Source: Dermatophilaceae bacterium Soc4.6
Lineage (GTDB): Bacteria > Actinomycetota > Actinomycetes > Actinomycetales > Dermatophilaceae
Direction of reading: 5' to 3'
Assembly (NCBI GenBank): GCA_039889245.1
Contig: JAZGVH010000002.1
Span: 1,302,001 to 1,366,000, forward strand
Length of the DNA stretch: 64,000 nt
Shown here: one piece after another, positions 39,921 to 48,757 of the stretch
How the letters are laid out: every line of letters begins with the position of its first letter
Position numbering within the stretch: position 1 is the stretch's first letter
The notes under the pieces: model-generated
Told to the model about the DNA's origin: nothing
The model's database searches: none
The model's input: the letters and a program-made list of their open reading frames with translations, nothing else
Made by a program: the position numbers and the translations under genes

Positions 39921-40774
39921 GCGCCGCACCCACCACCGGCCACCGGCCCCGTCGACCCCTGACCTGGCGGGCCGAGCTGGGTCGGCAGCTGCGCCGACGC
40001 CGCACGCTGTGGTCCTTCGCGCTCATCCTGGCCCTGCCCCTCGTCGTCGTCGGCGCCTTCGCCATCGGCGGGTCCAGCCCCAGCTCGTCGAACCCCACCA
40101 CCACCACGAGCTTCGTCTCGCTGGCCACGGCGAACGCCGCGAACTTCGCCGTCTTCGCGATCTCGGCGTCGGCCTCCTTCCTGCTCGTGGTGCTGGCCGC
40201 GCTGTTCGTCGGCGACACCGTGCCGTCGGAGGCGTCGTGGGCGACCCTGCGCTACCTGCTCGTCGCCCCGGTGCCACGGGCCCGCCTGCTCACCAGCAAG
40301 CTCGTCGTCGCCCTGGCCACGACGGCCTGCGCGGTGGCGCTACTGGTCGCCTGGTCGCTGCTGGTCGGCGGGGTGTTCTACGGCTGGGGCACCTTCACCA
40401 ACCCGGCCGGTGGCACCCTCGGCTGGGAGGTGCTGGGCTGGAGGTTCGTCGGCATCGCCGTCTTCCTCGTCATCACCCTGCTGCAGGTCGGGGCCATCGC
40501 CTTCGCCCTCGGCGTGCGCACCGACGCCCCGCTCGGGGCCGTGGGGGGCGCGGTGATGGTCACGATCGTCTCGGCCATCCTCGGGCAGATCGACAACCTC
40601 GGGTCGCTGCGCAACGGCCTGCCGATGTACTACCAACGCGCCTGGTTCGACCTGCTCACACCGAGCGTCGACTGGTCGGGCCTGCGCCACGGCACCGTGT
40701 GGTCGCTGCTGTGGACCACCGTCTTCGTCGGCCTCGGCTACACGATCTTCCGGCGCAAGGACGTCCTCAGCTGA
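39917..40774 (+). CDS. ABC transporter permease
   Basis: A 285-residue ABC-2 type permease with six hydrophobic segments (WSFALILALPLVVVGAFAIG is the first; WSLLWTTVFVGLGYTIF the last). Its ATG overlaps the stop of the hydrolase-ATPase fusion, so both form one transporter. A Ser/Thr/Asn-rich loop follows the first helix. Substrate is unknown; a surface hydrolase fused to the ATPase suggests peptide or ester processing linked to export. Confidence 0.88.
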   Translation: MSAAPTTGHRPRRPLTWRAELGRQLRRRRTLWSFALILALPLVVVGAFAIGGSSPSSSNPTTTTSFVSLATANAANFAVFAISASASFLLVVLAALFVGDTVPSEASWATLRYLLVAPVPRARLLTSKLVVALATTACAVALLVAWSLLVGGVFYGWGTFTNPAGGTLGWEVLGWRFVGIAVFLVITLLQVGAIAFALGVRTDAPLGAVGGAVMVTIVSAILGQIDNLGSLRNGLPMYYQRAWFDLLTPSVDWSGLRHGTVWSLLWTTVFVGLGYTIFRRKDVLS

Positions 40775-40818
40775 TCCCCGCGCCTCCGGGTGCTCGGACG
40801 CGCCCTGAGGTATCAAAG

Positions 40819-40849
40819 AATCACCCCCGGGCGGCGGAAGGGGGTGATT
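40819..40849 (+). terminator. Hairpin after ABC permease gene
   Basis: A perfect 10-bp stem (40819-40828 with 40840-40849) around an 11-base loop, 44 bases after the permease stop. Confidence 0.65.
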
Positions 40850-40914
40850 GTCTGGCCACCCAGGCGCGGGTGCGGGAGGGTGGCTCCGCCCCTCCTCCAG
40901 ACGAAGGACCAGCC

Positions 40915-41526
40915 ATGCCCGGTATGCCGCCGCCCGTCCCCACCGAGAAGGCCGCCCTGCGCGCCTTCCTGGCCCAGCAGCACGACGGCGTGCGCGGCGC
41001 CGCCTACGGCCTCACCGACGAGCAGGCGCACAGCGCTCCCTCCACGAGCGCCATCACCATCGCCGGGCTGCTCAGGCACCTGACCGTCATGGAGACCGCC
41101 TGGGTGCGCCGGGCCACTGCCGCCCCGGCACCCCACGTGTCCGACGCCCGGCCGCTCGAGGAGGCGGCCGCCGCCTACGGCAGCGACTGGGACCCGCACG
41201 GCGAGACCCTCTCCGACCTGATGTCCGCCTTCGACGCGATGACCGCGCGCACCGAGGCCCTCGTCGACGAGCTCGACCTCGACACGCCGGTGCCCGTGCC
41301 CCGCGACGCCCCGTGGTTCCCCCGGGACGTCGAGGCGTGGTCGGTGCGCTGGGTGTGGTTCCACCTCATCGAGGAGGTTGCCCGGCACGCCGGGCACGCC
41401 GACATCGTGCGCGAGTCGATCGACGGCGCGACCATGTACGAGCTGCTCGCCGGCCGCGAGGGCTGGCCGGCGACGCCGTGGCTCACCCCGTGGGCCCCTC
41501 CCGGGGCTCCAGCAGCGACGCCCTGA
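40915..41526 (+). CDS. DinB-fold protein (DUF664-type)
   Basis: A 203-residue four-helix protein of the DinB/YfiT metal-binding superfamily; it is unrelated to DNA polymerase IV. It has ITIAGLLRHLTVMETAWVRR with the first His and WVWFHLIEEVARHAGHADIV with the HxxxH-like pair near residue 155. Actinobacterial members include mycothiol-dependent enzymes and proteins of unknown function. AAGGA precedes ATG 40915. Confidence 0.87.
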   Translation: MPGMPPPVPTEKAALRAFLAQQHDGVRGAAYGLTDEQAHSAPSTSAITIAGLLRHLTVMETAWVRRATAAPAPHVSDARPLEEAAAAYGSDWDPHGETLSDLMSAFDAMTARTEALVDELDLDTPVPVPRDAPWFPRDVEAWSVRWVWFHLIEEVARHAGHADIVRESIDGATMYELLAGREGWPATPWLTPWAPPGAPAATP

Positions 41527-41635
41527 TCTGCGACTTCAGCACCGGCGCCGCTGGTGTCGCTCATCGTCACATCCCCACCCCGCCGTCGACGGCGAGCCCT
41601 GCGCCGTTGGACCCGGACCGTCGGTGGCACGGGTG

Positions 41636-41651
41636 CTTGACGAGTGTCAAG
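41636..41651. promoter_or_regulatory. Palindromic operator upstream of tetR-like gene
   Basis: CTTGAC-GAGT-GTCAAG, a perfect 6-bp-arm inverted repeat 81 bases before the TetR start. A looser TCTGGACA...TGTCAGA repeat follows at about 41656-41672. The position suits autoregulation. Confidence 0.5.
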
Positions 41652-41731
41652 ACTTCTCTGGACAGTTGTCAGAGCCAGCCTGAACGTCGTCCCGGCGTGG
41701 GACGATCGGGGTCGAACCGCGAGGAGCACCC

Positions 41732-42391
41732 ATGACCGCCACCCCCACGGCGCCGACAGCGGCGCGCGCCCGGCGCCCCACCGACCGCTTCGACGAGCGC
41801 CGCGACCAGCTGGCCGAGTCGGCCCTGACGACCCTCGGTGAGCTCGGCTACGCCCGCTCCAGCCTGCGCGAGATCGCGGCCAACTCGGCCTTCAGCCACG
41901 GTGTCGTCCACTACTACTTCCACGACAAGCTCGAGCTCATCGTCTACTGCGTGCGCCACTACAAGGCCCGCTGCGTACACCGCTACGACGCTGTCGTGCG
42001 CGACTCGGTCACCGCCGACGAGCTGCTCGACGGCTTCGCGGCCACCCTCGTGCAGACCCTGCGCGACGAGGCCCCGATGCACCGGCTGTGGTACGACCTG
42101 CGCAGCCAGAGCATGTTCGAGCAGTCGCTGCGCGAGGCGGTGACGATGATCGACCGCACCCTCGAGGAGATGATCTGGCGGGTGGTCAGCCGCTACGGCG
42201 AGCTCTGCGGCCGGCCGGTGCTGGCCGGGCCCGACGCGGCATACGGGATGCTCGACGGCCTCTTCCAGCAGGCCCTGCTGGGCTTCACGGCGGGCGACGA
42301 GACCGTCATGACGACCCTCGCCGACCAGGTCCACGGCCTGATGCCGCTGCTGCTCGGCCCGGTGCCCGCGACACCCAGCGCGGCCAATTAG
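41732..42391 (+). CDS. TetR-family transcriptional regulator
   Basis: A 219-residue TetR protein. The DNA-binding part is LGELGYARSSLREIAANSAF then SHGVVHYYFHDKLELIVYCV. The C-terminal domain (DEAPMHRLWYDLRSQSMFEQ) resembles the BetI-like TetR_C_6 group. ATG 41732 follows GAGGAG at good spacing. The gene lies between a DinB-fold gene and a CPBP protease gene and has a near-perfect palindrome upstream. Confidence 0.88.
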   Translation: MTATPTAPTAARARRPTDRFDERRDQLAESALTTLGELGYARSSLREIAANSAFSHGVVHYYFHDKLELIVYCVRHYKARCVHRYDAVVRDSVTADELLDGFAATLVQTLRDEAPMHRLWYDLRSQSMFEQSLREAVTMIDRTLEEMIWRVVSRYGELCGRPVLAGPDAAYGMLDGLFQQALLGFTAGDETVMTTLADQVHGLMPLLLGPVPATPSAAN

Positions 42392-42394
42392 AGT
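42389..42394 (+). promoter_or_regulatory. -10-like hexamer before CPBP gene (leaderless pattern)
   Basis: TAGAGT, seven bases before ATG 42402, overlapping the TAG stop of the tetR gene. Confidence 0.4.
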
Positions 42395-42401
42395 CTCGCC
42401 C

Positions 42402-43259
42402 ATGTCTGTCACGGCCGACCCGGCTCCCGAGGTGGGTGCCGGAGGGCTGCCCGAGCGCGGCCCGGCCCCGGTGCCCGCCGCCCGCCGCCCCCTGCTGCGC
42501 CGCGAGGTGCTCGTCGTCCTCGGCCTGTCCCTCGGCGCGTCGGGGGTCTATGCGGTGCTCGCCATCATCGACCGGCTCACCAAGGCCGTCGCGCTGGCGC
42601 AGCAGACCTCGACGCTCAACAGCTCGGTCACCCCCGACCGCCCGTGGCTCGACCTCGCCTACCAGCTGACGGGGTATGCCGTCGCCCTCGTGCCCGTCGC
42701 CGCCGCCCTCTACCTGCTGCGCCGCGCCGAGCCGCCGGTTCCGGCGGTCGCCGAGGGTCGCTGGTCACCGAGCCGCTTCCTCGGTCTCGACCTGCGCCGC
42801 CCCCGGTTCGATGTCGCCGGAGGGGTCGGCCTCGCCGCGCTCATCGGCCTGCCCGGTCTGGGGCTCTACGTCGTGGCCCGCGCCCTCGGCCTCAACACCC
42901 AGGTCGCGGCGGCCAACCTCGGCGGGGCCTGGTGGACCATCCCCGTGCTGGTGCTGTCGGCCATCCAGAACGCCGTGCTCGAGGAGGTGATCGTGGTCGG
43001 CTACCTCGTCACCCGGCTGCGGCAGCTCGACTGGCGGGTGCCCGTGGTCGTCGCCGCCTCGTCCCTGCTGCGCGGCAGCTACCACCTCTACCAGGGGTTC
43101 GGCGGCTTCGTCGGCAACGCCGTCATGGGGGTGGTCTTCTCGCTGGTCTACCTGCGGTGGCGGCGCGTCGGGCCCCTCGTCGTCGCCCACACCATCCTCG
43201 ATGTCGTCGCCTTCGTCGGCTACACCCTGCTGAAGGACCACCTCACGTGGCTGCAGTGA
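42402..43259 (+). CDS. CPBP-family intramembrane protease-like protein
   Basis: A 285-residue membrane protein with about eight helices. The CPBP (Abi) motifs appear as VLEEVIVVGYLVTRLR, SSLLRGSYHLYQGFGG and GNAVMGVVFSLVYLRW. The canonical first motif EExxxR has Val instead of Arg here, a variant I believe occurs in some actinobacterial members. These proteins may cleave membrane-embedded peptides; the substrate is unknown. Its stop overlaps the start region of the pmt gene. Confidence 0.87.
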   Translation: MSVTADPAPEVGAGGLPERGPAPVPAARRPLLRREVLVVLGLSLGASGVYAVLAIIDRLTKAVALAQQTSTLNSSVTPDRPWLDLAYQLTGYAVALVPVAAALYLLRRAEPPVPAVAEGRWSPSRFLGLDLRRPRFDVAGGVGLAALIGLPGLGLYVVARALGLNTQVAAANLGGAWWTIPVLVLSAIQNAVLEEVIVVGYLVTRLRQLDWRVPVVVAASSLLRGSYHLYQGFGGFVGNAVMGVVFSLVYLRWRRVGPLVVAHTILDVVAFVGYTLLKDHLTWLQ

Positions 43260-44884
43260 CCCTCGAGCGCACCTCGCCGCCCGACGAGGAGGCCGGGTCC
43301 TCCCGCCACAGCCCCCCAGCCCGGACGGCGCGCCTGCGGGCGCGCCTGCTCGGCACCCCGCCGGGCGACCGGCTGCTCGGCTGGCTCGGGCCGCTCGTCG
43401 TCGCCGCCATCGGCGGCTTCCTGCGCTTCTGGAACCTCGGCAACCCCCACCAGCTGGTCTTCGACGAGACGTACTACGTCAAAGAGGGCTGGTCGATGAT
43501 CCTCTTCGGCGTCGAGATGAAGAACGACCCCGCACTCGAGGCAGCGAAGCAGATCGACCAGAACTTCACCGCCGGCCGGGTCAGCACCGTCTACGACCCG
43601 ACGGTCGGCGACCTCGTGGTCCACCCACCGGTCGGCAAGTGGCTGATCGGCTGGGGCGAGCAGCTCTTCGGCATCACCAACAGCGTCGGCTGGCGCTTCT
43701 CGGTGTGCGTGCTCGGCACCCTGTCGATCCTGATGGTCGGGCGGGCGGCCCGCCGGATGTTCGGCTCCTCCCTGCTCGGCACGGTCGCCGCGATCCTGCT
43801 CGCCTTCGACGGTCACCACTTCGTGCACTCGCGCACGGGGCTGCTCGACCTGATCGTCATGTTCTTCGGCTTCGGCGCGTTCTGCGCCCTGCTGATCGAC
43901 CGCGACCACTCGCGCGCCGTCCTGGCGCAAAGGGTGGGGCAGGTCCCCCGCTCGCAGCTGACCCGCTTCGGCCCGTCGATGGGGTGGCGGCCGTGGCGGT
44001 GGGTGGCGGGCATCAGCCTCGGTCTCGCGACCGGCACCAAGTGGTCGGGGCTCTACTTCGTCGTGGCCTTCGGCCTGATGACCGTCCTGTGGGACCTCGG
44101 CGCCCGCCGGACGGCCGGCATACCCGGCTGGAAGGTCGCGTGGCTGGTGCGCGACGCGCCCCAGGCCTTCGCGCAGCTGGTGGTGACGACCGCGGTCGTC
44201 TACGGCCTCAGCTGGTGGGGCTGGTTCGCCACCAGCACCGGCTACAACCGGCACTGGGCCGACACCCACGGCTCGCAGAGGTGGGGCTGGATCCCGGGCT
44301 CCGTGCGCTCGTGGTGGAACTACCACGCCCAGATCCTCGACTTCCACATCCACCTGGAGTCCGACCACCCCTACAAGACCAACCCCTGGAGCTGGATGAT
44401 CCAGGGTCGACCGACCTCGTTCTTCTACGAGGGGCCGAAGAAGGGCATGGACGGCTGCACGGTCGAGGTCTGCTCCAAGGCCATCACCTCGATCGGCACC
44501 GTGTCGGTCTGGTGGGGCGGCACCCTCGCGCTGGTGGTGCTCGTCTTCATGTGGGCCCTCCGTCGCGACTGGCGGGCCGGCGCGATCCTCGCGGGCTTCG
44601 TCGGTGGCTACCTGCCGTGGTTCGCGCTCCAGGAGCGCACGATCTACAGCTTCTACGCCGTCGCCTTCGTGCCGTGGGTGGTGCTCGCCTGCACCTACGT
44701 GCTGGGCCTGGCCATCGGCCCGCCCACAGCGACCCGTCAGCGCCGTCAGGTGGGCCTGCTCGTCACCGGGCTCTTCTGCGTGCTCACGGTCTCGCTCTTC
44801 GCGTTCTTCTACCCGATCTACACCGCGCAGGTGGTGCCGCAGGACTTCTGGCGCGCGCACATGTGGTTCCCCAGCTGGGTCTAG
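43247..44884 (+). CDS. pmt: Dolichyl/polyprenyl-phosphate-mannose protein O-mannosyltransferase
   Basis: A 545-residue GT39 (PMT) membrane enzyme that transfers mannose from a lipid carrier to Ser/Thr of exported proteins. The catalytic Asp-Glu pair stands in LVFDETYYVKEGWSM in the first external loop; LLAFDGHHFVHSRTGLLD and the WGWFATSTGYNRHWAD loop are also characteristic. Around ten membrane segments are seen. GTG 43247 (AAGGA nine bases upstream) or GTG 43256 could start it; both overlap the CPBP gene. Secreted Thr/Ser-rich proteins in this window are plausible substrates. Confidence 0.94.
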   Translation: MAAVTLERTSPPDEEAGSSRHSPPARTARLRARLLGTPPGDRLLGWLGPLVVAAIGGFLRFWNLGNPHQLVFDETYYVKEGWSMILFGVEMKNDPALEAAKQIDQNFTAGRVSTVYDPTVGDLVVHPPVGKWLIGWGEQLFGITNSVGWRFSVCVLGTLSILMVGRAARRMFGSSLLGTVAAILLAFDGHHFVHSRTGLLDLIVMFFGFGAFCALLIDRDHSRAVLAQRVGQVPRSQLTRFGPSMGWRPWRWVAGISLGLATGTKWSGLYFVVAFGLMTVLWDLGARRTAGIPGWKVAWLVRDAPQAFAQLVVTTAVVYGLSWWGWFATSTGYNRHWADTHGSQRWGWIPGSVRSWWNYHAQILDFHIHLESDHPYKTNPWSWMIQGRPTSFFYEGPKKGMDGCTVEVCSKAITSIGTVSVWWGGTLALVVLVFMWALRRDWRAGAILAGFVGGYLPWFALQERTIYSFYAVAFVPWVVLACTYVLGLAIGPPTATRQRRQVGLLVTGLFCVLTVSLFAFFYPIYTAQVVPQDFWRAHMWFPSWV

Positions 44885-46104
44885 CGGCGTGGCTCCGGGG
44901 GGCGTATCGCCCCCGAGACGAGAATCGCCAGGGCCATGAGGGCGGCCACCACGGTCAGGCCCTTGAGCACCCCCTCCTGGTCGCCCAGGAAGCCGATCAG
45001 CGGGGGCCCGCCGAGGAAGGCGACGTAGCCGATGGAGGCGATGACGCTGACCCGGCTCGCGGCATGCTGAGGCTCGTCGGCGCCGGCGCTCATCCCGACC
45101 GGGAAGCCGAGCGACGCACCCAGCCCCCACAGCACCGCGCCGACGAAGGCGAGCGCCGGGTGCCCGGCGAAGACGAAGAGCAGCAGCCCCACGACCGCGA
45201 TACCGGCCGTGACGCGCACCATCAGCACCCGTCCGTGGCGGTCGAGCAGGTCGGGCCCGACCCACCGACCAGCCGTCATCGCGGCGAGGAAGAGGGCGAA
45301 TCCGAGGGTGCCGACCGCCGGCGAGAGCCCGTAGCCGTCGATCGCCGCCACGGCGATCCAGTCGTTGCCGGTGCCCTCGGCGAAGGCGAAGGCGAGGACG
45401 AAGACCCCGATCAGCACCGTGCGCGGCTCGCGCCAGGCCGCCCAGAGGGTGCGGTCGGGCTGGGCGTGCGTGGCCTCGGGGACCCCGTGGTCGTCGGGCA
45501 GGAAGCCCCGGACCCTCACGGGCACCAGCGCCACGACGAGCACGGCCACCGCGGCGAGGTGGACCGAGACCGGCACGTGCAGGGCGACCAGGGCCGCGCT
45601 GAGCAGGGCCCCCACGACGGTGCCCACGCTCCACCCGGCGTGGAAGCGCGACATGATCGAGCGGCCGAGGGCGCGCTCGACCAGCGCGCCCTGCACGTTC
45701 ATCGCGACGTCCCACGCACCTATGGCGAAGCCGAAGACGACGAGCGCGGCGACCAGGGGCACGACCCCCCAGCGGTAGCCGAGGGCGACACCGAGCAGGC
45801 CGGCACCGAGGATCCACGCCATGGTGGCGACGACCCGCTGCGACCCGAGGCGCCCGACGAGGGTGCCCGCGGCGGTGAGGGCGACGATCGAGCCGGCCGC
45901 GATGGCGAGCAGCACCAGCCCCAGCGCGCTCGGGCTGAGGCCGAGCTCGTCCCGCACCTGCGGGATACGGGCGGCCCAGCTCGCCATGGCGAAACCGCAG
46001 ACGATGAAGGAGGCGTACGTCGCCCTCACCGCGCGGGTCGTGCGGTCGGCCCGGACCCCTTCGGCCTCGGTGGTCGCGAGCAGTGGGTCGGTCGCGCCAG
46101 GCAT
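44881..46104 (-). CDS. MFS transporter
   Basis: A 407-residue major-facilitator protein with about twelve helices. Features are MASWAARIPQVRDELGLSPS at the first helix, the AGTLVGRLGSQRV loop 2-3 motif, and GFPVGMSAGADEPQHAASRV late in the protein, a pattern seen in YbjJ-like fucose/inner-membrane permeases. Substrate is unknown. It converges on pmt; the two stop codons share the palindrome CTAG. TAGGCT seven bases before ATG 46104 suggests a leaderless mRNA. Confidence 0.9.
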   Translation of the reverse strand: MPGATDPLLATTEAEGVRADRTTRAVRATYASFIVCGFAMASWAARIPQVRDELGLSPSALGLVLLAIAAGSIVALTAAGTLVGRLGSQRVVATMAWILGAGLLGVALGYRWGVVPLVAALVVFGFAIGAWDVAMNVQGALVERALGRSIMSRFHAGWSVGTVVGALLSAALVALHVPVSVHLAAVAVLVVALVPVRVRGFLPDDHGVPEATHAQPDRTLWAAWREPRTVLIGVFVLAFAFAEGTGNDWIAVAAIDGYGLSPAVGTLGFALFLAAMTAGRWVGPDLLDRHGRVLMVRVTAGIAVVGLLLFVFAGHPALAFVGAVLWGLGASLGFPVGMSAGADEPQHAASRVSVIASIGYVAFLGGPPLIGFLGDQEGVLKGLTVVAALMALAILVSGAIRPPEPRR

Positions 46105-46111
46105 GCCCGTC

Positions 46112-46117
46112 AGCCTA
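46112..46117 (-). promoter_or_regulatory. -10-like hexamer before MFS gene (leaderless pattern)
   Basis: TAGGCT on the minus strand, seven bases before ATG 46104. Confidence 0.45.
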
Positions 46118-46132
46118 CCGAGCCGGGCCGGG

Positions 46133-46918
46133 CTACCGAGCCGGCCCGGCTCCCACCCGGGCCCGGCCGAGCTGGTCGGCGAGCAGCACGGCGACCCGCA
46201 GCTCCTCCGGCGCGGGACGCCGCACCCGGGTCGCGGTGACGAGCAGCAGGGTGCCGGTGACGACGCCACCCACCCGCACCGGGAGCGCGGTCTCGTCGTC
46301 GGTGGGCAGGCCGTGCCGCGCCACGTCGAAGGGGCGCCCGGCCCGGAGCACGCTGCCGTCGGGCTCGACCGTCGTGCGGCGGGCCACGGCCACCCCGGGC
46401 TCCCACCGGCAGTCGTCGAGGCGGAGCAGGTCGGTGAGCTCGCCGGTCACGACGCGGACGAGGGCGTCGGGGCCAGAGGTGCCCCCGCTCCCGTCGCTCG
46501 CGACGCTGCCCGCGACGACCTCGGCGGCCGCGAGCGCGCCGTCGAGGTAGCCGTGGATGCGGCTCGCGCGCGCCTGCTGGCGGCGACCCCAGAGAGCCAC
46601 CTCCGTCACGGCGACACCGACGAGCACGAGCAGCACGAAGGCCTCGACGTCGTCGCGGTTGCTGATCGCTAGGGTGCCGTAGGGACGGGTGAGGAAGGTG
46701 TCGAAGAAGAGGCCGGCCGACGCAGCGGCGAGCAGGCCCCCCATCCGGTCTCCGGTGCTGGCCGCACCCACGACGACGAGGACGAGCACCAGGACCGCTC
46801 CGGCCGCGCTCACCTGGTCGCGCACGAGCGAGAGGAGTCCAGCCACGACGAGCGGGGTGACGGCGGCGAGGAGCAGGAGCCAGGGGCGGCGGTCGGGGCG
46901 GGTCTGCAGGCGGTCCAT
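46133..46918 (-). CDS. DUF4118 membrane protein (KdpD-sensor-like, no kinase)
   Basis: A 261-residue protein with four hydrophobic helices in residues 12-115, matching the membrane part of KdpD (DUF4118): AASAGLFFDTFLTRPYGTLA is the most recognisable stretch. A cytoplasmic GAF-like region follows (residues about 140-250). There is no histidine-kinase domain, so this is a stand-alone sensor module of unknown output. ATG 46918; it is divergent from the DNA polymerase IV gene. Confidence 0.82.
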   Translation of the reverse strand: MDRLQTRPDRRPWLLLLAAVTPLVVAGLLSLVRDQVSAAGAVLVLVLVVVGAASTGDRMGGLLAAASAGLFFDTFLTRPYGTLAISNRDDVEAFVLLVLVGVAVTEVALWGRRQQARASRIHGYLDGALAAAEVVAGSVASDGSGGTSGPDALVRVVTGELTDLLRLDDCRWEPGVAVARRTTVEPDGSVLRAGRPFDVARHGLPTDDETALPVRVGGVVTGTLLLVTATRVRRPAPEELRVAVLLADQLGRARVGAGPAR

Positions 46919-47216
46919 ACCCTCATGGGAGCCCCGCGGGGGATGACCCGTCCAGCGTCTTCACGCGTTCTTGACGCAGACAGGGATGGGTGGGGTCCCG
47001 ACCCCCCTCACGGGGACCCAAACCCCACCCACTGCTGCTACCTCGACGACACACGGAGCCCCCACGGCCCCACGCCCTTCGGCACCCCCCACGGGTCCCT
47101 CGAGCGAGCGCGTCGTGACCCCAGTATGTCCGCCCTGTCCTTCGCGACACAAGTCGTCCGGGATCTGAACTACCTGTGGTTTACCTCTCCCTCCCTGTGC
47201 ATGGCATCGTGGAGCG
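46919..47216. other. Intergenic region between divergent genes
   Basis: About 300 bases holding the promoters of the DUF4118 and polymerase IV genes. It has C-rich tracts (46995-47035) and a slightly AT-richer stretch near 47160-47195. I found no convincing SOS (LexA) box and no gene. Confidence 0.5.
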
Positions 47217-48662
47217 GTGACGGTGCCCACGACCCCTGCGGGTCGCCCGGTGGCCTGCATCCTGCACCTCGACCTCGACGCCTTCTTCGCGGCCGTCGAG
47301 CAGCGTGACAAGCCCAGCCTGCGGGGTCGTCCCGTGGTCGTCGGGGGCGTCGACGGGCGCGGGGTGGTGGCGACGGCCTCCTACGAGGCCCGACGCTTCG
47401 GGGTGCACTCGGCGATGGCGACCGCGCAGGCCCGGCGGCTGTTGCCGGCCGGTGCGGCCTACCTCTCGCCCCGGTTCGAGGCCTACCGCACGACCTCGGG
47501 CGTGGTCATGGCGCTGCTGGCCGGGCTGTCACCCCTGGTCGAGCAGGTCAGCATCGACGAGGCCTACGTCGACCTGGCCGCCGGCGGGCACGACCTGTCG
47601 CCACGGGGCCTCGAGCGCCTCGCGCGCGACCTGCGCGAACGGGTGGCGGTCGCGACCGGCGGGGTCACGGCGTCGGTGGGCATCGGCACCAGCAAGCTGG
47701 TGGCCAAGACGGCCTCGGACCTGCGCAAGCCCGACGCCCAGACGGTGGTCGCGGCGGGGGGTGAGCTCGAGATGCTCCACCCGCTGCCCGTCACCCGGCT
47801 GGGGGGCGTGGGGCCGGCCACCGAGCAGAAGCTGCGCTCCATCTCCGTGGCGACCGTCGGCGACCTCTACCTCGTCGAGCCCTCGACCCTCGTGCAGCTC
47901 TTCGGCACCTCCCACGGCGGCGGGCTGCACCGGCTGGCGCGGGCCCAGGACGACCGGGTGGTCGAGCCGCACCGCGAGGCCAAGTCGGTCTCGGCCGAGG
48001 ACACCTTCGCTGTCGACGTCACCGCCGTGCCGCGACTCCACGCCGAGATCGACCGCCTCGCAGCCCGGGTCGCGCACCGCCTGCGCGATGCCGGTACGGC
48101 GGGCCGCACGGTCACCCTGAAGGTGCGTCGCCACGACTTCACCACCGCCACCCGCTCGGCCACGCTCGCCCAGGCCAGCGACGAGGTCGACGTCATCGCC
48201 TCCACCGCTCGCCGCCTGCTGGCCCTGGCCCCCACCGAGGGCGGGGTGCGCCTGCTCGGGGTCGGGGTCTCCGGTCTGCGCGACTTCGTCCAGACCGAGC
48301 TCTTCACCGACGACCCACCGGTGCCACAGCCCCCGGTCGTGGACGCGCCGGGCGAGGAACAGGGCAGACCTGTGGGTAGCGAGCCGGCCTCCCCCAGCCC
48401 GGATGCTGCGCTCGACGGCCCGCTGGCCACCCGGCGGTGGCGCCCGGGCCAGGACGTCGTGCACGACGAGCTGGGGGCCGGGTGGGTCTGGGGTTCGGGT
48501 CGTCGCCTCGTCACCGTCCGGTTCGAGGGACCCACGACCACGCCCGGCCCCGTGCGGACCCTCGCCGAGGACGACCCGGCCCTGAGTCCCGGCCCCCCAC
48601 CGCCGTGGCTGGATGACCGGGAGGACGACGAGCAAGACGGGCAGGACGACCAGGACCGCTAG
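47217..48662 (+). CDS. dinB: DNA polymerase IV (Y family)
   Basis: A 481-residue translesion polymerase. Catalytic motifs are ILHLDLDAFFAAVEQ and VSIDEAYVDLAAG (metal-binding acidic residues), with the HhH-type PVTRLGGVGPATEQKLRS and the little-finger domain through residue about 385. A Pro-rich linker then leads to an extra C-terminal segment, WRPGQDVVHDELGAGWVWGS, that classic DinB lacks; similar tails occur in actinobacterial homologues. GTG 47217 or 47223 is the start; GGAG spacing favours the second. No SOS box is visible upstream. Confidence 0.93.
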   Translation: MTVPTTPAGRPVACILHLDLDAFFAAVEQRDKPSLRGRPVVVGGVDGRGVVATASYEARRFGVHSAMATAQARRLLPAGAAYLSPRFEAYRTTSGVVMALLAGLSPLVEQVSIDEAYVDLAAGGHDLSPRGLERLARDLRERVAVATGGVTASVGIGTSKLVAKTASDLRKPDAQTVVAAGGELEMLHPLPVTRLGGVGPATEQKLRSISVATVGDLYLVEPSTLVQLFGTSHGGGLHRLARAQDDRVVEPHREAKSVSAEDTFAVDVTAVPRLHAEIDRLAARVAHRLRDAGTAGRTVTLKVRRHDFTTATRSATLAQASDEVDVIASTARRLLALAPTEGGVRLLGVGVSGLRDFVQTELFTDDPPVPQPPVVDAPGEEQGRPVGSEPASPSPDAALDGPLATRRWRPGQDVVHDELGAGWVWGSGRRLVTVRFEGPTTTPGPVRTLAEDDPALSPGPPPPWLDDREDDEQDGQDDQDR

Positions 48663-48690
48663 GACCGCTGGGCCGAGAGCCGGACGACGG

Positions 48691-48724
48691 ATCGCCCCGC
48701 CCTGCCGAGGCAGGACGGGGCGAT
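48691..48724. terminator. Bidirectional hairpin terminator
   Basis: A 15-position stem with one mismatch (ATCGCCCCG...CGGGGCGAT outside, CCTGC/GCAGG inside) around loop CGAG, between the convergent polymerase IV and PstS-like genes. Confidence 0.75.
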
Positions 48725-48757
48725 GCGTGGTGGGTCGGGAGCTGCCGGTGAGGGCGC

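Noticed and set aside
40915-41526. Naming this gene dinB
   Set aside because: The DinB-fold (DUF664/YfiT) protein shares only a historical name with DNA polymerase IV; the polymerase gene is at 47217-48662.
43220-46239. Two overlapping frames of about 865 codons, one per strand, across pmt and the MFS gene
   Set aside because: Both are out of frame with recognisable membrane proteins and have no coherent domain content.
46919-47216. SOS (LexA) box before the DNA polymerase IV gene
   Set aside because: GAACTACCTGTGG near 47166 has only half of the GAAC(N4)GTTC pattern; no second arm.
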